This document shows, piece by piece, positions 52,706 to 61,228 of a DNA stretch of 64,000 nucleotides (position 1 is the stretch's first letter; every line of letters starts with the position of its first letter). Under the pieces are notes generated by a model. It was not told the origin of the DNA. It did no database searches and was given only the letters and a program-made list of their open reading frames with translations. The DNA comes from Streptomyces odontomachi. Its GTDB lineage: Bacteria; Actinomycetota; Actinomycetes; Streptomycetales; Streptomycetaceae. The stretch is taken from positions 1 through 64,000 of the forward strand of contig NZ_JAMJWG010000023.1 of NCBI RefSeq assembly GCF_024435355.1, read 5' to 3'. A program made the position numbers and the translations under genes.

Positions 52706-53248
52706 ATGTTCGACCGATTCACCGCACTCGCGAAGCGCGCCGTGGTCGCGTCCCAGGACGCGGCCCTGTCGATGGGGCACGACTTCATCGGCACCGAACA
52801 CATACTGCTCGGCCTGGCCTGCACCGCCGGCACCGCGAGCGAGGTGCTGCGGGAGCACGGCGTCGAGCTGGAGCGGATGCGCGACGAGACCGTACGCATC
52901 CTTCAGGAGGCGGGGGTGCCGGCCACCGGGGGACAGGCAGCCAAGGACGCGCTGTCCACCCTCGGCATCGACGTCTCCGAGGTGCAGCGTCGCGCCGACG
53001 AGACGTTCGGCCCGGGCGCCTTTCAGTTTCCCCGCCCGGCCTACACGCCACGGGCCAAGAAGGCCCTGGAACTGACCCTGCGTGAGGCGATGGCCCTCGG
53101 CCACCAGCAGTTCGACACGGAGCACATGCTGCTCGGCGTCCTCGCGGAGGGGGAGGGCGTGGGCATCCAGGTCCTGAACGCACTGGACGTGGACGTCAGC
53201 GCGGTACGCCAGTCGATCCTCGACCGTGTGACGCGCCAGGCGTCGTAG
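52706..53248 (+). CDS. Stand-alone ClpC-type N domain protein
   Basis: 180 aa with two Clp R repeats: MFDRFTALAKRAVVASQDAA with FIGTEHILLGLACTAG, and YTPRAKKALELTLREAMALG with FDTEHMLLGVLAEGEGVGIQ. These form the adaptor/substrate-binding N domain of ClpC, here without any AAA+ module. It may compete for ClpC adaptors or tether substrates, or act on its HTH partner. Coupled to the HTH gene, spacing 5 bp. Confidence 0.9.
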   Translation: MFDRFTALAKRAVVASQDAALSMGHDFIGTEHILLGLACTAGTASEVLREHGVELERMRDETVRILQEAGVPATGGQAAKDALSTLGIDVSEVQRRADETFGPGAFQFPRPAYTPRAKKALELTLREAMALGHQQFDTEHMLLGVLAEGEGVGIQVLNALDVDVSAVRQSILDRVTRQAS

Positions 53249-53312
53249 GCGGCAGGCGTCGTAGGCGCCAGGTGTCGTGATGGGCAGGCGTCGTGAGCGG
53301 CAGGCGTCGACG
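53238..53312. repeat. ggcaggcgtcgt direct repeats
   Basis: Four degenerate copies of ggcaggcgtcgta, running from the last codons of the Clp-N gene into the space before the LacI gene stop. Confidence 0.55.
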
Positions 53313-53324
53313 CGCGTGTCTTCG

Positions 53325-54350
53325 TCAGCCGCAGCCGCAGGAGCGCCGTATCACCAGCCGCGACGGGAACAGCTTCAGCCGTTCGCGGCGTGAACCGGCC
53401 ACCCGCAGGCTGTCGTCGAGGACGAGGTCGATCGCGGCACGGGCCATCGCGGGCCGGTCGGAGGCCACCGTGGTCAGCGGCGGGTCGGTCAGCGCGGCTT
53501 CCTTGACGTCGTCGAAGCCGGCCACGGCCAGCTCGCCGGGGACGTCTATGCGGAGTTCGCGCGCGGCCCGCAGTACGCCGATGGCCTGGTCGTCGGTGGC
53601 GCAGACGATCGCGGGCGGGCGGTGCGGGCCGGCCAGCAGGGCGAGGGCGACCTGGTAGGCGTCGTAGCGGTTGTACGGGGCCTGGAAGAGGCGGCCTTCG
53701 GTCTCGCGGCCGGCCTCCTCCATCGCCTTGCGCCAGCCCGTGACGTGGTCGGCCACCGGGTCGCCGACGACGGGGGTCTCCTCCGTGCCGCCGAGACAGG
53801 CGACATAGGGGTGGCCGTGGTGCTCGAGGAGGTGCCGGGTGGCGAGCCGGGCACCTCCGACGTCGTCGGTGACCACGGCGACGTCCTCGATGGCCTCGGG
53901 GCGGCGGTGCAGCAGGACCACGCGGGCGTCCCAGGCGTCGATCTCCGCCGCCGCCGTCTCGCTCGGGCCCTGGCTGACCAGGATCAGGCCGGAGACCCGC
54001 ATACCGAGGAACGCGCGCAGGTAGTGGACCTCGCGCTCGTCGAGATAGTCGGAGTTGCCGACCAGCACCATCTTTCCGCGGTCGGCGGCGGCCTGCTCGA
54101 CCGCGTGCGCCATCTCCGCGAAGAACGGCTGGCGGGCGTCCGGCACGATCATGCCTATGAGGTCGGTTCTCCGGGAGGCCATGGCCTGGGCGACCCGGTC
54201 CGGGCGGTAGCCCAGCTCCTTGATCGCGGCGAGCACACGCTCGCGGGTGGCCGGGGCGACCGGCCGGGGTCCGTTGTTGATGACGTAGCTCACGACCGCG
54301 GTCGAAGTACCCGCCAGTCGTGCCACGTCGTCCCGCGTCACCTTGGCCAC
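53325..54350 (-). CDS. LacI-family transcriptional regulator
   Basis: 341 aa. HTH MAKVTRDDVARLAGTSTAVV with hinge NNGPRPVAPATRERVLAAIKELGY, then the periplasmic-binding-type sensor domain (LIGMIVPDARQPFFAEMAHA, VVTDDVGGARLATRHLLEHHG, AIVCATDDQAIGVLRAA). ATG 54350. Ends with Cys-Gly-Cys-Gly. Its ligand is unknown; no sugar operon is adjacent. Confidence 0.92.
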   Translation of the reverse strand: MAKVTRDDVARLAGTSTAVVSYVINNGPRPVAPATRERVLAAIKELGYRPDRVAQAMASRRTDLIGMIVPDARQPFFAEMAHAVEQAAADRGKMVLVGNSDYLDEREVHYLRAFLGMRVSGLILVSQGPSETAAAEIDAWDARVVLLHRRPEAIEDVAVVTDDVGGARLATRHLLEHHGHPYVACLGGTEETPVVGDPVADHVTGWRKAMEEAGRETEGRLFQAPYNRYDAYQVALALLAGPHRPPAIVCATDDQAIGVLRAARELRIDVPGELAVAGFDDVKEAALTDPPLTTVASDRPAMARAAIDLVLDDSLRVAGSRRERLKLFPSRLVIRRSCGCG

Positions 54351-54505
54351 GCGCGAAGTCTACGCGGATGGAACGGGCCGGTGTCTCCAGGTGTGCAGGT
54401 GTTCGTCTCGGCCGGTGTGCACGACGGCCGACATGAGCCGCGGTGTGCGCGCCACGCGCCCCTGCGACGGCTGGTGCGCCCCCGTCGCGCGGTGGGGGTG
54501 CCCGC

Positions 54506-54531
54506 GGTGCCCGCGGACGGCCGCGGGCACC
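54506..54531 (-). terminator. Hairpin after glnR
   Basis: Perfect 11-bp stem (54506-54516 with 54521-54531) and 4-nt loop, 5 bp downstream of the glnR stop region. Confidence 0.75.
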
Positions 54532-54536
54532 GTCGT

Positions 54537-55313
54537 CTAGTTCCCGGTCCGGGAGCGGGCGGGGGTGCTGCCACGGGACGCGGCGGACCCGGCGTCGGAA
54601 GCGGCGCCTTTGGCCTCGGCCTCCTGGGCGGCCCGCTCCACCTTCTCCGGGACGACGAAGCGGTAGCCGACGTTGCGGACGGTGCCGATGAGTGACTCGT
54701 GCTCGGGGCCCAGCTTGGCCCGCAGGCGCCGCACGTGGACGTCGACGGTGCGGGTGCCGCCGAAGTAGTCGTAGCCCCAGACCTCCTGGAGGAGCTGGGC
54801 GCGGGTGAAGACCCGACCCGGGTGCTGGGCCAGGTACTTCAGCAGCTCGAACTCCTTGAACGTGAGGTCCAGCACGCGGCCCTTCAGCTTGGCGCTGTAC
54901 GTGGCCTCGTCGACCGACAGGTCGCCGTTGCGGATCTCCATCGGGGAGTCGTCGCTCACGATCTGCTGGCGGCCCATGGCGAGCCGCAGGCGCGCCTCGA
55001 CCTCCGCGGGCCCCGCGGTGTCGAGCAGTACGTCGTCGATGCCCCAGTCGGCGGTGACGGCCGCGAGACCGCCCTCCGTCACGACCAGGATCAGCGGACA
55101 GCCGGGTCCGGTGGAGCGGAGCAGCTGGCACAGGCTGCGCACCTGCGGCAGGTCGCGCCGTCCGTCCACGAGGATCACGTCGGCGCCGGGGGTGTCGACC
55201 AGCGCGGGGCCTTCGGCGGGGGCCACCCGGACCTGGTGCAGCAGCAGGCCGAGGGCCGGCAGCACCTCCGTCGACGGCTGGAGCGCATTGGTCAGTAGCA
55301 GGAGGGAACTCAT
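54537..55313 (-). CDS. glnR: Nitrogen regulator GlnR (OmpR-like)
   Basis: 258 aa. Orphan OmpR-type regulator of nitrogen genes. Receiver-like domain with one Asp in GADVILVDGRRDLPQVRSLC and lacking the usual acidic pocket, as known for GlnR. Winged helix: RVLDLTFKEFELLKYLAQHP, FTRAQLLQEVWGYDYFGGTR, VDVHVRRLRAKLGPEHESL. A Ser/Ala/Arg-rich tail of about 30 residues follows. No kinase gene adjacent. ATG 55313. Confidence 0.92.
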   Translation of the reverse strand: MSSLLLLTNALQPSTEVLPALGLLLHQVRVAPAEGPALVDTPGADVILVDGRRDLPQVRSLCQLLRSTGPGCPLILVVTEGGLAAVTADWGIDDVLLDTAGPAEVEARLRLAMGRQQIVSDDSPMEIRNGDLSVDEATYSAKLKGRVLDLTFKEFELLKYLAQHPGRVFTRAQLLQEVWGYDYFGGTRTVDVHVRRLRAKLGPEHESLIGTVRNVGYRFVVPEKVERAAQEAEAKGAASDAGSAASRGSTPARSRTGN

Positions 55314-55441
55314 CGCAGCCCACCTGCTCCCATGGCCCTGAGGGCGTGGCCGCTACCCCCGGTCGCCCAGCTGATGTGCGTGGTGGTTCGCTCGCCCATT
55401 GCCTCGGTTCCTCCTCGGTCCCTTGCCGGCGATACCCCATG

Positions 55442-55456
55442 CGCTTTAGGAAAGCG
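55442..55456. promoter_or_regulatory. Candidate operator cgctttaggaaagcg
   Basis: Perfect 6-bp arms with 3-bp centre in the divergent glnR/hydrolase region, next to an A/T-richer gttaacc. Could be a regulator site for glnR; known GlnR boxes have a different form. Confidence 0.4.
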
Positions 55457-55531
55457 TTAACCACTTCCAGAAAGCACAAAAGGACCCGGGGGCTTCGCTG
55501 CCCGGATCCTCCTGCCAGCACAATAGCTCAC

Positions 55532-56623
55532 ATGAGTGCAGGTCGGACAGATCCAACGGGGCGGGCCGAGGCCGCCGGGGCGCTCGGCAGCGGAAATGCG
55601 CCGGCTTTTCGTGCCGTGCGCCCTGGCATGCGCCGGGCACTGTTGCGTACGTCCGACGGGGTGGCGATCGATGCCCTGTACGAGCCGCGTAGGGCCTCGG
55701 ATGAGTCGTTCCGGGACGCCGCGGCGGGCGACGGGACCGGCGCGGAGGTGGCCGTCGGAGGGGCGGCCGCAGAAGGGGTGGCCGGGGCGCGGGGCGGCGC
55801 CGCGATCGTGCTCGCCCACGGGTTCACCGGCGACCTGGAGCGCCCCCACGTGCGCCGGATAGCGCGATCCCTCGCCCGGCATGCGGCCGTGGTCAGCTTC
55901 TCCTTCCGGGGCCACGGCCGGTCCGGCGGGCGCTCCACGGTGGGCGACCGCGAGGTGCTCGACCTGGCGGCAGCGGTCGCCTGGACCCGGCGGCTCGGAC
56001 ACGACCGGGTGATCACCGTGGGCTTCTCCATGGGCGGCTCCGTGGTGCTGCGGCACGCGGCGTTGCACCGGGCCGACGAGCCCGCCGGGGCGCCGCCCGG
56101 GGCGCAGCCCTGTGCGGCGCGCGAGGAGCGGGACGGGGCGCCGTTCGTGGGGCGCGGAGTCCGGGTGCCTGCGCCGACGGAACCCGGGGCGGTGGAGCGC
56201 GGGGGGCGCACGGTTGCGGACGTGAGCGCCGCCACGGATGCCGTTATCTCCGTGAGCGCGCCCGCACGTTGGTACTACCGCGGCACCGCCCCCATGCGCC
56301 GGCTGCACTGGCTGGTCACGCGCCCGGAGGGCCGCGTGCTCGGCCGCTATGGCTTCCGGACCCGGATCCACCACCGCGACTGGGACCCCGTGCCGCTCTC
56401 CCCGGTCGAGGCGGTCCCGCTGATCGCCCCCACCCCGCTACTGATCGTGCACGGCGACCGCGACCCGTACTTCCCGCTCGACCACCCCCGCATGCTGGCG
56501 GCCGCCTCCGCCGGCGCCGCCGACCTCTGGCTGGAGCCGGGCATGGGCCACGCGGAGCACGCGACCGACGCGGCGTTGCTGTCCCGGATCGCCGACTGGG
56601 CGACCGCTGCGCTGCCGCGCTGA
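55532..56623 (+). CDS. Alpha/beta hydrolase
   Basis: 363 aa. Oxyanion HG in IVLAHGFTGDLERPH, nucleophile Ser in ITVGFSMGGSVVLRHAAL, acid Asp in LLIVHGDRDPYFP, catalytic His in GMGHAEHATD. An insertion of about 70 low-complexity residues (Ala/Pro/Gly/Arg-rich) follows the nucleophile elbow. Substrate unknown. ATG 55532 has no ribosome site; CACAAT 8 nt upstream suggests that it might be leaderless. Its 3' end is tandemly duplicated just downstream. Confidence 0.82.
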   Translation: MSAGRTDPTGRAEAAGALGSGNAPAFRAVRPGMRRALLRTSDGVAIDALYEPRRASDESFRDAAAGDGTGAEVAVGGAAAEGVAGARGGAAIVLAHGFTGDLERPHVRRIARSLARHAAVVSFSFRGHGRSGGRSTVGDREVLDLAAAVAWTRRLGHDRVITVGFSMGGSVVLRHAALHRADEPAGAPPGAQPCAAREERDGAPFVGRGVRVPAPTEPGAVERGGRTVADVSAATDAVISVSAPARWYYRGTAPMRRLHWLVTRPEGRVLGRYGFRTRIHHRDWDPVPLSPVEAVPLIAPTPLLIVHGDRDPYFPLDHPRMLAAASAGAADLWLEPGMGHAEHATDAALLSRIADWATAALPR

Positions 56624-56860
56624 GGGCCCCGGGCGATCGGTACACCGCAGGGCCGTGCTGCCCCGGGCGTCGGGTCCAGGACGGCATGATGGGCCGGCAC
56701 AGGCCACATGGGGGGCACGCGACCGGCGTCGCCGTACTGCCCCGGATCGCCGACCGCCCGCCCGCCGCGCTCCCGTAGTGAGGGCGTCCCGGTGTCGCCG
56801 GTGCGCCGCAGGGGTGTGCCGCCCCGGGGGTCCCGCACGGCATGATGGGCCGGCACGGGC
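56543..56860 (+). repeat. About 157-bp tandem duplication of the hydrolase 3' end
   Basis: Copy 1 (about 56543-56701) contains the last ~27 codons and trailer; copy 2 (about 56701-56860) repeats both, diverged. Landmarks: ggatcgccgac at 56586 and 56744 (158 bp apart), ggcatgatgggccggcac at 56683 and 56839 (156 bp apart). The second copy still reads GHATGVAVLPRIADRPPAAL, matching HATDAALLSRIADWATAAL. The intergenic 56624-56931 holds nothing else. Confidence 0.8.
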
Positions 56861-56931
56861 CCGCGGCCTGAGGGACCGGCGCAGGTTTCTCAGGCCCGTC
56901 CCAGAAGCCGCCGCGCGAGAGGAGCGCACCG

Positions 56932-57186
56932 ATGGCGACGGGCACGATCCGTTACTGGGCCGCGGCCAAGTCCGCTGCCGGCATCGCCGAGGAGCCGTAC
57001 GACGCCGTGAACCTGGCGCAGGCGCTGGATGCCGTCCGGCTGCGGCATCCCGGCGAACTCGTCAGGGTGCTGCAACGCTGCTCGTTCCTGGTCGACGGCG
57101 CCCCCGTCGGCACCCGCGGGCATGAGACGGTACGACTTGCCGAGGGCGGCACCGTCGAGGTGCTGCCGCCGTTCGCAGGAGGATGA
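56932..57186 (+). CDS. MoaD/ThiS-family sulfur carrier-like protein
   Basis: 84 aa, beta-grasp fold ending in PPFAGG with the C-terminal Gly-Gly needed for adenylation/thiocarboxylate formation. ATG 56932 with a GAGAGGA site. Small sulfur carriers of this family serve molybdopterin or thiamine synthesis or other sulfur transfer; the partner cannot be told. Ends 9 bp before the next gene. Confidence 0.85.
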   Translation: MATGTIRYWAAAKSAAGIAEEPYDAVNLAQALDAVRLRHPGELVRVLQRCSFLVDGAPVGTRGHETVRLAEGGTVEVLPPFAGG

Positions 57187-57195
57187 CGCACCGAG

Positions 57196-58119
57196 ATGAC
57201 CGATCAGTCGTACGGCCCCGGAGAGTTCGCGGGACCCCTGCCCACGGCGACCGGCCCGGCACCGGCAGCCGGAACGCCCCTTTCGACGTCGCCCTCCACC
57301 GCGCCCGCCGACGAGACCGCCCACGCCGCCGGATCCGCTGCGCCCGGCCGGCACCGGCCGCTCACCGCGGCGCAGCAGGCCCGTGCCGAGGGGCGCTCGC
57401 CCATCATCGAGCCAGGTCCGGTGCCCGCGGCGCTGACCGCCGTGCTGGGTCTGCTGCTGGCCGGGGCCGCGGCCGTCGACACCTACGCGCTGCTGGTGCC
57501 GCTCGTCGTGCTCCAGGCGGTGACCGCGGCGGGCTGGTTCCGGCTGAACGGCATGTGGCCGGCGCGGCAGGGCATCGCCCTGGCCTTCCTGGGCGCCCTC
57601 GTCGCGGACGGCGCGCTGCTGGCCGTCGACGACTCGCACGCCCCCGTCGCACTGCTGGCCGTCCTCGGCGTCTGGCTGCTGCTCGCGCTCGCCCTCCAGC
57701 TGCGCAGCCGGGCCCCGGCCGACGAGCGGATCACCGGTCTGATGGCCACGATCGTCTCGGCCGCCCTGGCCATCGCGGCGGCCGGCCATCTCGCGGCCGA
57801 CCGGGACGCCGTCACGGCCTGCGGTATCGCCGTGGCCGCCGCGATCCTGCTCCGGGCGGTCCCGCTGCCGACCGTGCTCTCCGCGCTGCTGGCGCTCGCC
57901 GCGGCGGCGGCCGCCGGATATGCAGCGGCGCAGGTCACCGACTACGGCACGCGTGACGCGGCGCTGCTCGGCCTCTGCGCCGGCGTGTGCGCCCTGATCG
58001 GGCACCGGGTGGCCAGCTACGACTACCCGTCCCGTTTCGTGCACATGACCGCCGGCGTGGCGCTTCCTCTGACGGCCGCCGCCCCCGTCGTCTACCTCCT
58101 GGGCCGGGCCCTCGGGTGA
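57196..58119 (+). CDS. Polytopic membrane protein
   Basis: 307 aa. A disordered Ala/Pro/Thr-rich N-terminus of about 70 residues is followed by about eight helices (AALTAVLGLLLAGAAAVDTYALLVPLV..., VALLAVLGVWLLLALALQL, GIAVAAAILLRAVPL, MTAGVALPLTAAAPVVYLLG). No domain recognised; I recall it as a conserved Streptomyces membrane protein beside the MoaD-like gene. Ribosome site GGAGGATGACG overlaps the stop of the MoaD-like gene, so it is co-transcribed. Confidence 0.78.
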   Translation: MTDQSYGPGEFAGPLPTATGPAPAAGTPLSTSPSTAPADETAHAAGSAAPGRHRPLTAAQQARAEGRSPIIEPGPVPAALTAVLGLLLAGAAAVDTYALLVPLVVLQAVTAAGWFRLNGMWPARQGIALAFLGALVADGALLAVDDSHAPVALLAVLGVWLLLALALQLRSRAPADERITGLMATIVSAALAIAAAGHLAADRDAVTACGIAVAAAILLRAVPLPTVLSALLALAAAAAAGYAAAQVTDYGTRDAALLGLCAGVCALIGHRVASYDYPSRFVHMTAGVALPLTAAAPVVYLLGRALG

Positions 58120-58288
58120 CCGCAGGGCCGAGACGCCGGAACCGGGCCACGAGAGTACGGGAGGACCGTCACACCGCCGCCACCGCTCGGCCGCGGGTGG
58201 CGCGCGTTAGGCTCCGTCAGGTCCGACCGGGAGGTGCCCGGGCGGAAGACGCGGCGGGAGACCGCCGGGGCGGGGAGAGGCTTCGAGC

Positions 58289-59053
58289 ATGCGCGCACTG
58301 CGAATAACCCTGATCGTCGTCGTGGTCCTGGCCGGCATCTTCGTGGCGGCCGACCGCATCGCGGTCAGCTTCGCCCAGGACAAGGCCGCCGACGAGCTGC
58401 GCAGCAGCGAGAACCTCCCCGAGAAGCCGGACGTGTCGATCAACGGTTTCCCGTTCCTCACCCAGATCGCCGGCGGCGAGCTGGACGACGTGCGGGTCGG
58501 TATCGACGACTACACGGCGAGCACCGAGGGGGCGGGCGGTGACGGTGCGGCCGCGAAGGGTTCCACCACGATCCACATCACGGACCTGAACGCCCAGATG
58601 AAGGGCGTCACGTTCTCCAACAGCTTCAGCACGGCCACCGCCGACTCGGCCACCGGCAGCGCCCGTATCTCCTACGCGGAGCTGCTGAAGGCCGCCCAGG
58701 TCCAGTCCGTGGAGGTCGCCCCGGGGGTGACCGCCAAGGTCACCCGCCTCTCCGACGGTGGCAACGGCAAGATCAAGGTCACCGTGGCCGGCACCGTGCT
58801 GGGCAAGCAGCTGAAGGAGCCGATCACCGTCCTGAGCACGCTGCGCGTCGAGGGCGACGTGGTGAAGGCGCACGCGGACGCCGCGCCCAAGATCGGCGGC
58901 GTGCCGACCCCGGAGTCCAAGGTCCGGCAGATCACCGACTTCCAGCAGACGATCACCGGGCTGCCGGCCGGCATCCACATCGACCAGGTCTCGGCGGCGC
59001 CGGACGGCGTACACGTCACCGTGGCGGGTTCGCACGTGCATCTGGCCGGATAA
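58289..59053 (+). CDS. DUF2993 (LmeA-like) lipid-binding protein
   Basis: 254 aa. N-terminal anchor ITLIVVVVLAGIFVAADRIAV then a soluble extracytoplasmic domain. DUF2993 landmarks: RSSENLPEKPDVSINGFPFL (Gly-Phe-Pro-Phe-Leu-Thr motif), QIAGGELDDVRVGIDDYTAS and a final GLPAGIHIDQVSAAPDGVHV. LmeA of mycobacteria binds phosphoinositides. ATG 58289. Confidence 0.88.
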   Translation: MRALRITLIVVVVLAGIFVAADRIAVSFAQDKAADELRSSENLPEKPDVSINGFPFLTQIAGGELDDVRVGIDDYTASTEGAGGDGAAAKGSTTIHITDLNAQMKGVTFSNSFSTATADSATGSARISYAELLKAAQVQSVEVAPGVTAKVTRLSDGGNGKIKVTVAGTVLGKQLKEPITVLSTLRVEGDVVKAHADAAPKIGGVPTPESKVRQITDFQQTITGLPAGIHIDQVSAAPDGVHVTVAGSHVHLAG

Positions 59054-59348
59054 CACCGCACTGCGCTGGGTAAGACATCACCTCGTCAGGCGGTGACGAG
59101 CCGCCGGGAACCGGGTCTGTGAGAACAGCTGTCCGTACTGCGAGATCGAGTTGTCCGCAGAGCAGACCGCAGAGGACGCCCGGGGCGAGGTGAGGACGCA
59201 ACCCTTGGTTGCCGGGTGAGGCGGGTGCCTGCGATGAGGTGCGTTCCGCATACACCATGTACATGCCATTTTCATCAGCCGGACAATATCGTCTCACTTG
59301 CTGAGAAACCGGTGACAGCCGCGCCCACCGATCCCTACGATCGCAGAC
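59054..59348. promoter_or_regulatory. Promoter region of the leader peptide and cysA
   Basis: No gene. GTGACA at 59312-59317 and TACGAT at 59336-59341 form a sigma-70-like promoter with 18-bp spacing. Transcription would begin about 7 nt after the -10, at the ATG of the leader peptide (59349), i.e. a leaderless mRNA. Confidence 0.5.
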
Positions 59349-59456
59349 ATGCGGTGCTATGTGAGCGGCCTTCGTGCACGAGGGCAGGCGGATCTGACGA
59401 AGCGGCGGGCAGTGGACCTGTGCCGCGTTGCCGCCATGCTCTGTCGCCCGCTCTAG
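59349..59456 (+). CDS. Cys-containing leader peptide upstream of cysA
   Basis: 35 aa, with KRRAVDLCRVAAMLC near its end, then RPL and a stop. The Arg-Arg-x-Val-Asp-Leu-Cys-Arg...Leu-Cys signature is that of the putative leader peptides that precede sulfur-assimilation genes in Streptomyces. Cys codons at positions 3, 25 and 32 would stall ribosomes when charged Cys-tRNA is scarce. No ribosome site; the promoter at 59312-59341 puts the transcription start at or next to the ATG. An alternative start is GTG 59361. The rhodanese gene begins 375 bp downstream. Confidence 0.7.
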   Translation: MRCYVSGLRARGQADLTKRRAVDLCRVAAMLCRPL

Positions 59457-59831
59457 GCGGCCACCGCACGCGCGGCAGGCGGCACGGTGAGCCGGCGCCG
59501 CCCGCGCGCAGGCACCGTCGCACACCGCGCCGGATGCCGCAGGTGCCCGTGGGCGCGCGACCGGGTGCACACCCGCCCGCGCCCGCTCCGATCGACCGGC
59601 CATCAGGCACCAGCCGGTACCCGATGCCCGGCCCGCGCGCCCGCCGCGCCGCCGCGCACCACCCCCCGAATACGGTCCGGCACCGGACCCGCCGCCACAG
59701 CGCAGTGGCATTCCGTACCGAAACCGGCGCATCACGTATCCGATGTACGACACCGGGTGGGCCAGCAAGACCACCCGGTCGCACCCGCACAGCAGCACAG
59801 TCCCGCCGCTACTGCCCCGGAGGAGAGAAGC
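59457..59831 (+). promoter_or_regulatory. Long attenuator-like leader of cysA
   Basis: 375 bp between the leader peptide and cysA, no gene. Very GC-rich with many complementary ggcgg/ccgcc and gcgcg segments (for example gccggcgccgcccgcgcgca near 59493-59512) that could form alternative RNA structures, as an attenuator would need. I cannot fold it reliably by eye. Confidence 0.4.
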
Positions 59832-60677
59832 ATGAGCCGCAGCGACGTCCTGGTAGACGCCGGCTGGGTCGAGGAGAACCTCGACAACCCGAAGGTCGTC
59901 CTCGTCGAGGTCGACGAGGACACTGCCGCGTACGACAAGAACCACATCAAGAACGCCGTGAAGATCGACTGGAAGTCGGACCTCCAGGACCCGGTCCGTC
60001 GTGACTTCATCGACCAGGCCGGCTTCGAGAAGCTGCTCTCCGAGCGGGGCATCGCCAACGACGACACGGTGATCCTCTACGGCGGCAACAACAACTGGTT
60101 CGCCTCGTACGCCTACTGGTACTTCAAGCTCTATGGCCACGACAGCGTCAAGCTGCTCGACGGCGGCCGCAAGAAGTGGGAGCTGGACTCCCGTGACCTG
60201 GTCGACGGCTCCGAGGTGCCGTCCCGCCCGGCCACCGAGTACAAGGCCAAGGCCCCGAACAACGCGATCCGCGCGTTCCGCGACGACGTGGTGAAGGCGA
60301 TCGGCAGCCAGAACCTGGTCGACGTCCGTTCGCCCGACGAGTTCTCCGGCAAGCTGCTCGCGCCGGCCCACCTGCCGCAGGAGCAGTCCCAGCGCCCCGG
60401 CCACGTGCCGAGCGCCCGCAACATCCCGTGGTCCAAGAACGCCAACGACGACGGCACCTTCAAGTCGGACGACGAGCTCAAGGAGCTCTACGCCGAGGAG
60501 GAGGTGGACCTCGCCAAGGACACCATCGCCTACTGCCGCATCGGTGAGCGTTCCGCGCTGACCTGGTTCGTGCTGCACGAGCTGCTCGGCGTGACGAACG
60601 TCAAGAACTACGACGGTTCCTGGACCGAGTACGGCTCCCTGGTGGGCGTGCCGATCGAGCTCGGCGCCGGCAAGTGA
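59832..60677 (+). CDS. cysA: Thiosulfate sulfurtransferase (rhodanese), CysA-type
   Basis: 281 aa, two rhodanese domains. N-domain DTVILYGGNNNWFASYAYWY; C-domain active-site loop TIAYCRIGERSALTWFVLHE with catalytic Cys (about residue 237), followed by VKNYDGSWTEYG. SseA/CysA2-like actinobacterial enzyme that moves sulfane sulfur to thiols or cyanide. ATG 59832 with a GGAGAG site. Operon with DUF1416 (78-bp gap). Confidence 0.93.
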   Translation: MSRSDVLVDAGWVEENLDNPKVVLVEVDEDTAAYDKNHIKNAVKIDWKSDLQDPVRRDFIDQAGFEKLLSERGIANDDTVILYGGNNNWFASYAYWYFKLYGHDSVKLLDGGRKKWELDSRDLVDGSEVPSRPATEYKAKAPNNAIRAFRDDVVKAIGSQNLVDVRSPDEFSGKLLAPAHLPQEQSQRPGHVPSARNIPWSKNANDDGTFKSDDELKELYAEEEVDLAKDTIAYCRIGERSALTWFVLHELLGVTNVKNYDGSWTEYGSLVGVPIELGAGK

Positions 60678-60755
60678 CCGGACCGGTCAACCCGAACCGT
60701 GTCCACAGGACACGGACACCACCACACCACCACCCTCGACCCTAAGGATTGACGT

Positions 60756-61043
60756 ATGTGTGGAGCCAAGGTCGGCGGCCCCGACGCCTCGACGATCAAG
60801 CCCGGTGAGACCACCATCCAGGGCCAGGTGACCCGGAACGGCGAGCCCGTCACCGGTTACGTGCGCCTGCTGGACTCGACCGGCGAGTTCACCGCCGAGG
60901 TGCCCACCTCGGCCACCGGCCAGTTCCGCTTCTACGCGGCCGAGGGCACGTGGACCGTCCGCGCACTGGTGCCGGGCGCCACCGCGGACCGCACGGTCGT
61001 CGCCCAGACGGGCGGCCTCGCCGAGGTCGCGATCGCCGTCTGA
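60756..61043 (+). CDS. DUF1416 protein
   Basis: 95 aa, Ig/transthyretin-like (PGETTIQGQVTRNGEPVTGY, DSTGEFTAEVPTSATGQFRF, GTWTVRALVPGATADRTV). Always found next to CysA-type rhodanese in actinobacteria; a single Cys in MCGAKVGGPDAS could receive sulfur. ATG 60756. Followed by a strong terminator. Confidence 0.93.
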   Translation: MCGAKVGGPDASTIKPGETTIQGQVTRNGEPVTGYVRLLDSTGEFTAEVPTSATGQFRFYAAEGTWTVRALVPGATADRTVVAQTGGLAEVAIAV

Positions 61044-61061
61044 CGACGCAGCGCACGAAAA

Positions 61062-61107
61062 ACGGCCAGGGGCCGCATCCCGGAAGCGGGGTGCGGCCCC
61101 TGGCCGT
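61062..61107 (+). terminator. Strong terminator after DUF1416
   Basis: Perfect 16-bp stem (61062-61077 with 61092-61107), loop of 14 nt that can extend the stem, 18 bp after the stop; five A before it, no U-tract after. Confidence 0.85.
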
Positions 61108-61228
61108 GCCGTACGGCCCCGGGGGCGCGGCCCGGCCGTCCGGCCCTGTGCCCCTGGGCGCTTCGGCGTCCGGCGACAGGGCGCTTCGGCCGACTGCGCC
61201 GGACGGGTGGCTCGCCTACGCTGAAGGT

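Noticed and set aside
53041..55521. Long minus-strand open frame (826 aa) across the Clp-N, lacI and glnR genes
   Set aside because: Arg/Pro/Gly-rich shadow of three well-recognised genes in another frame; typical of GC-rich DNA.
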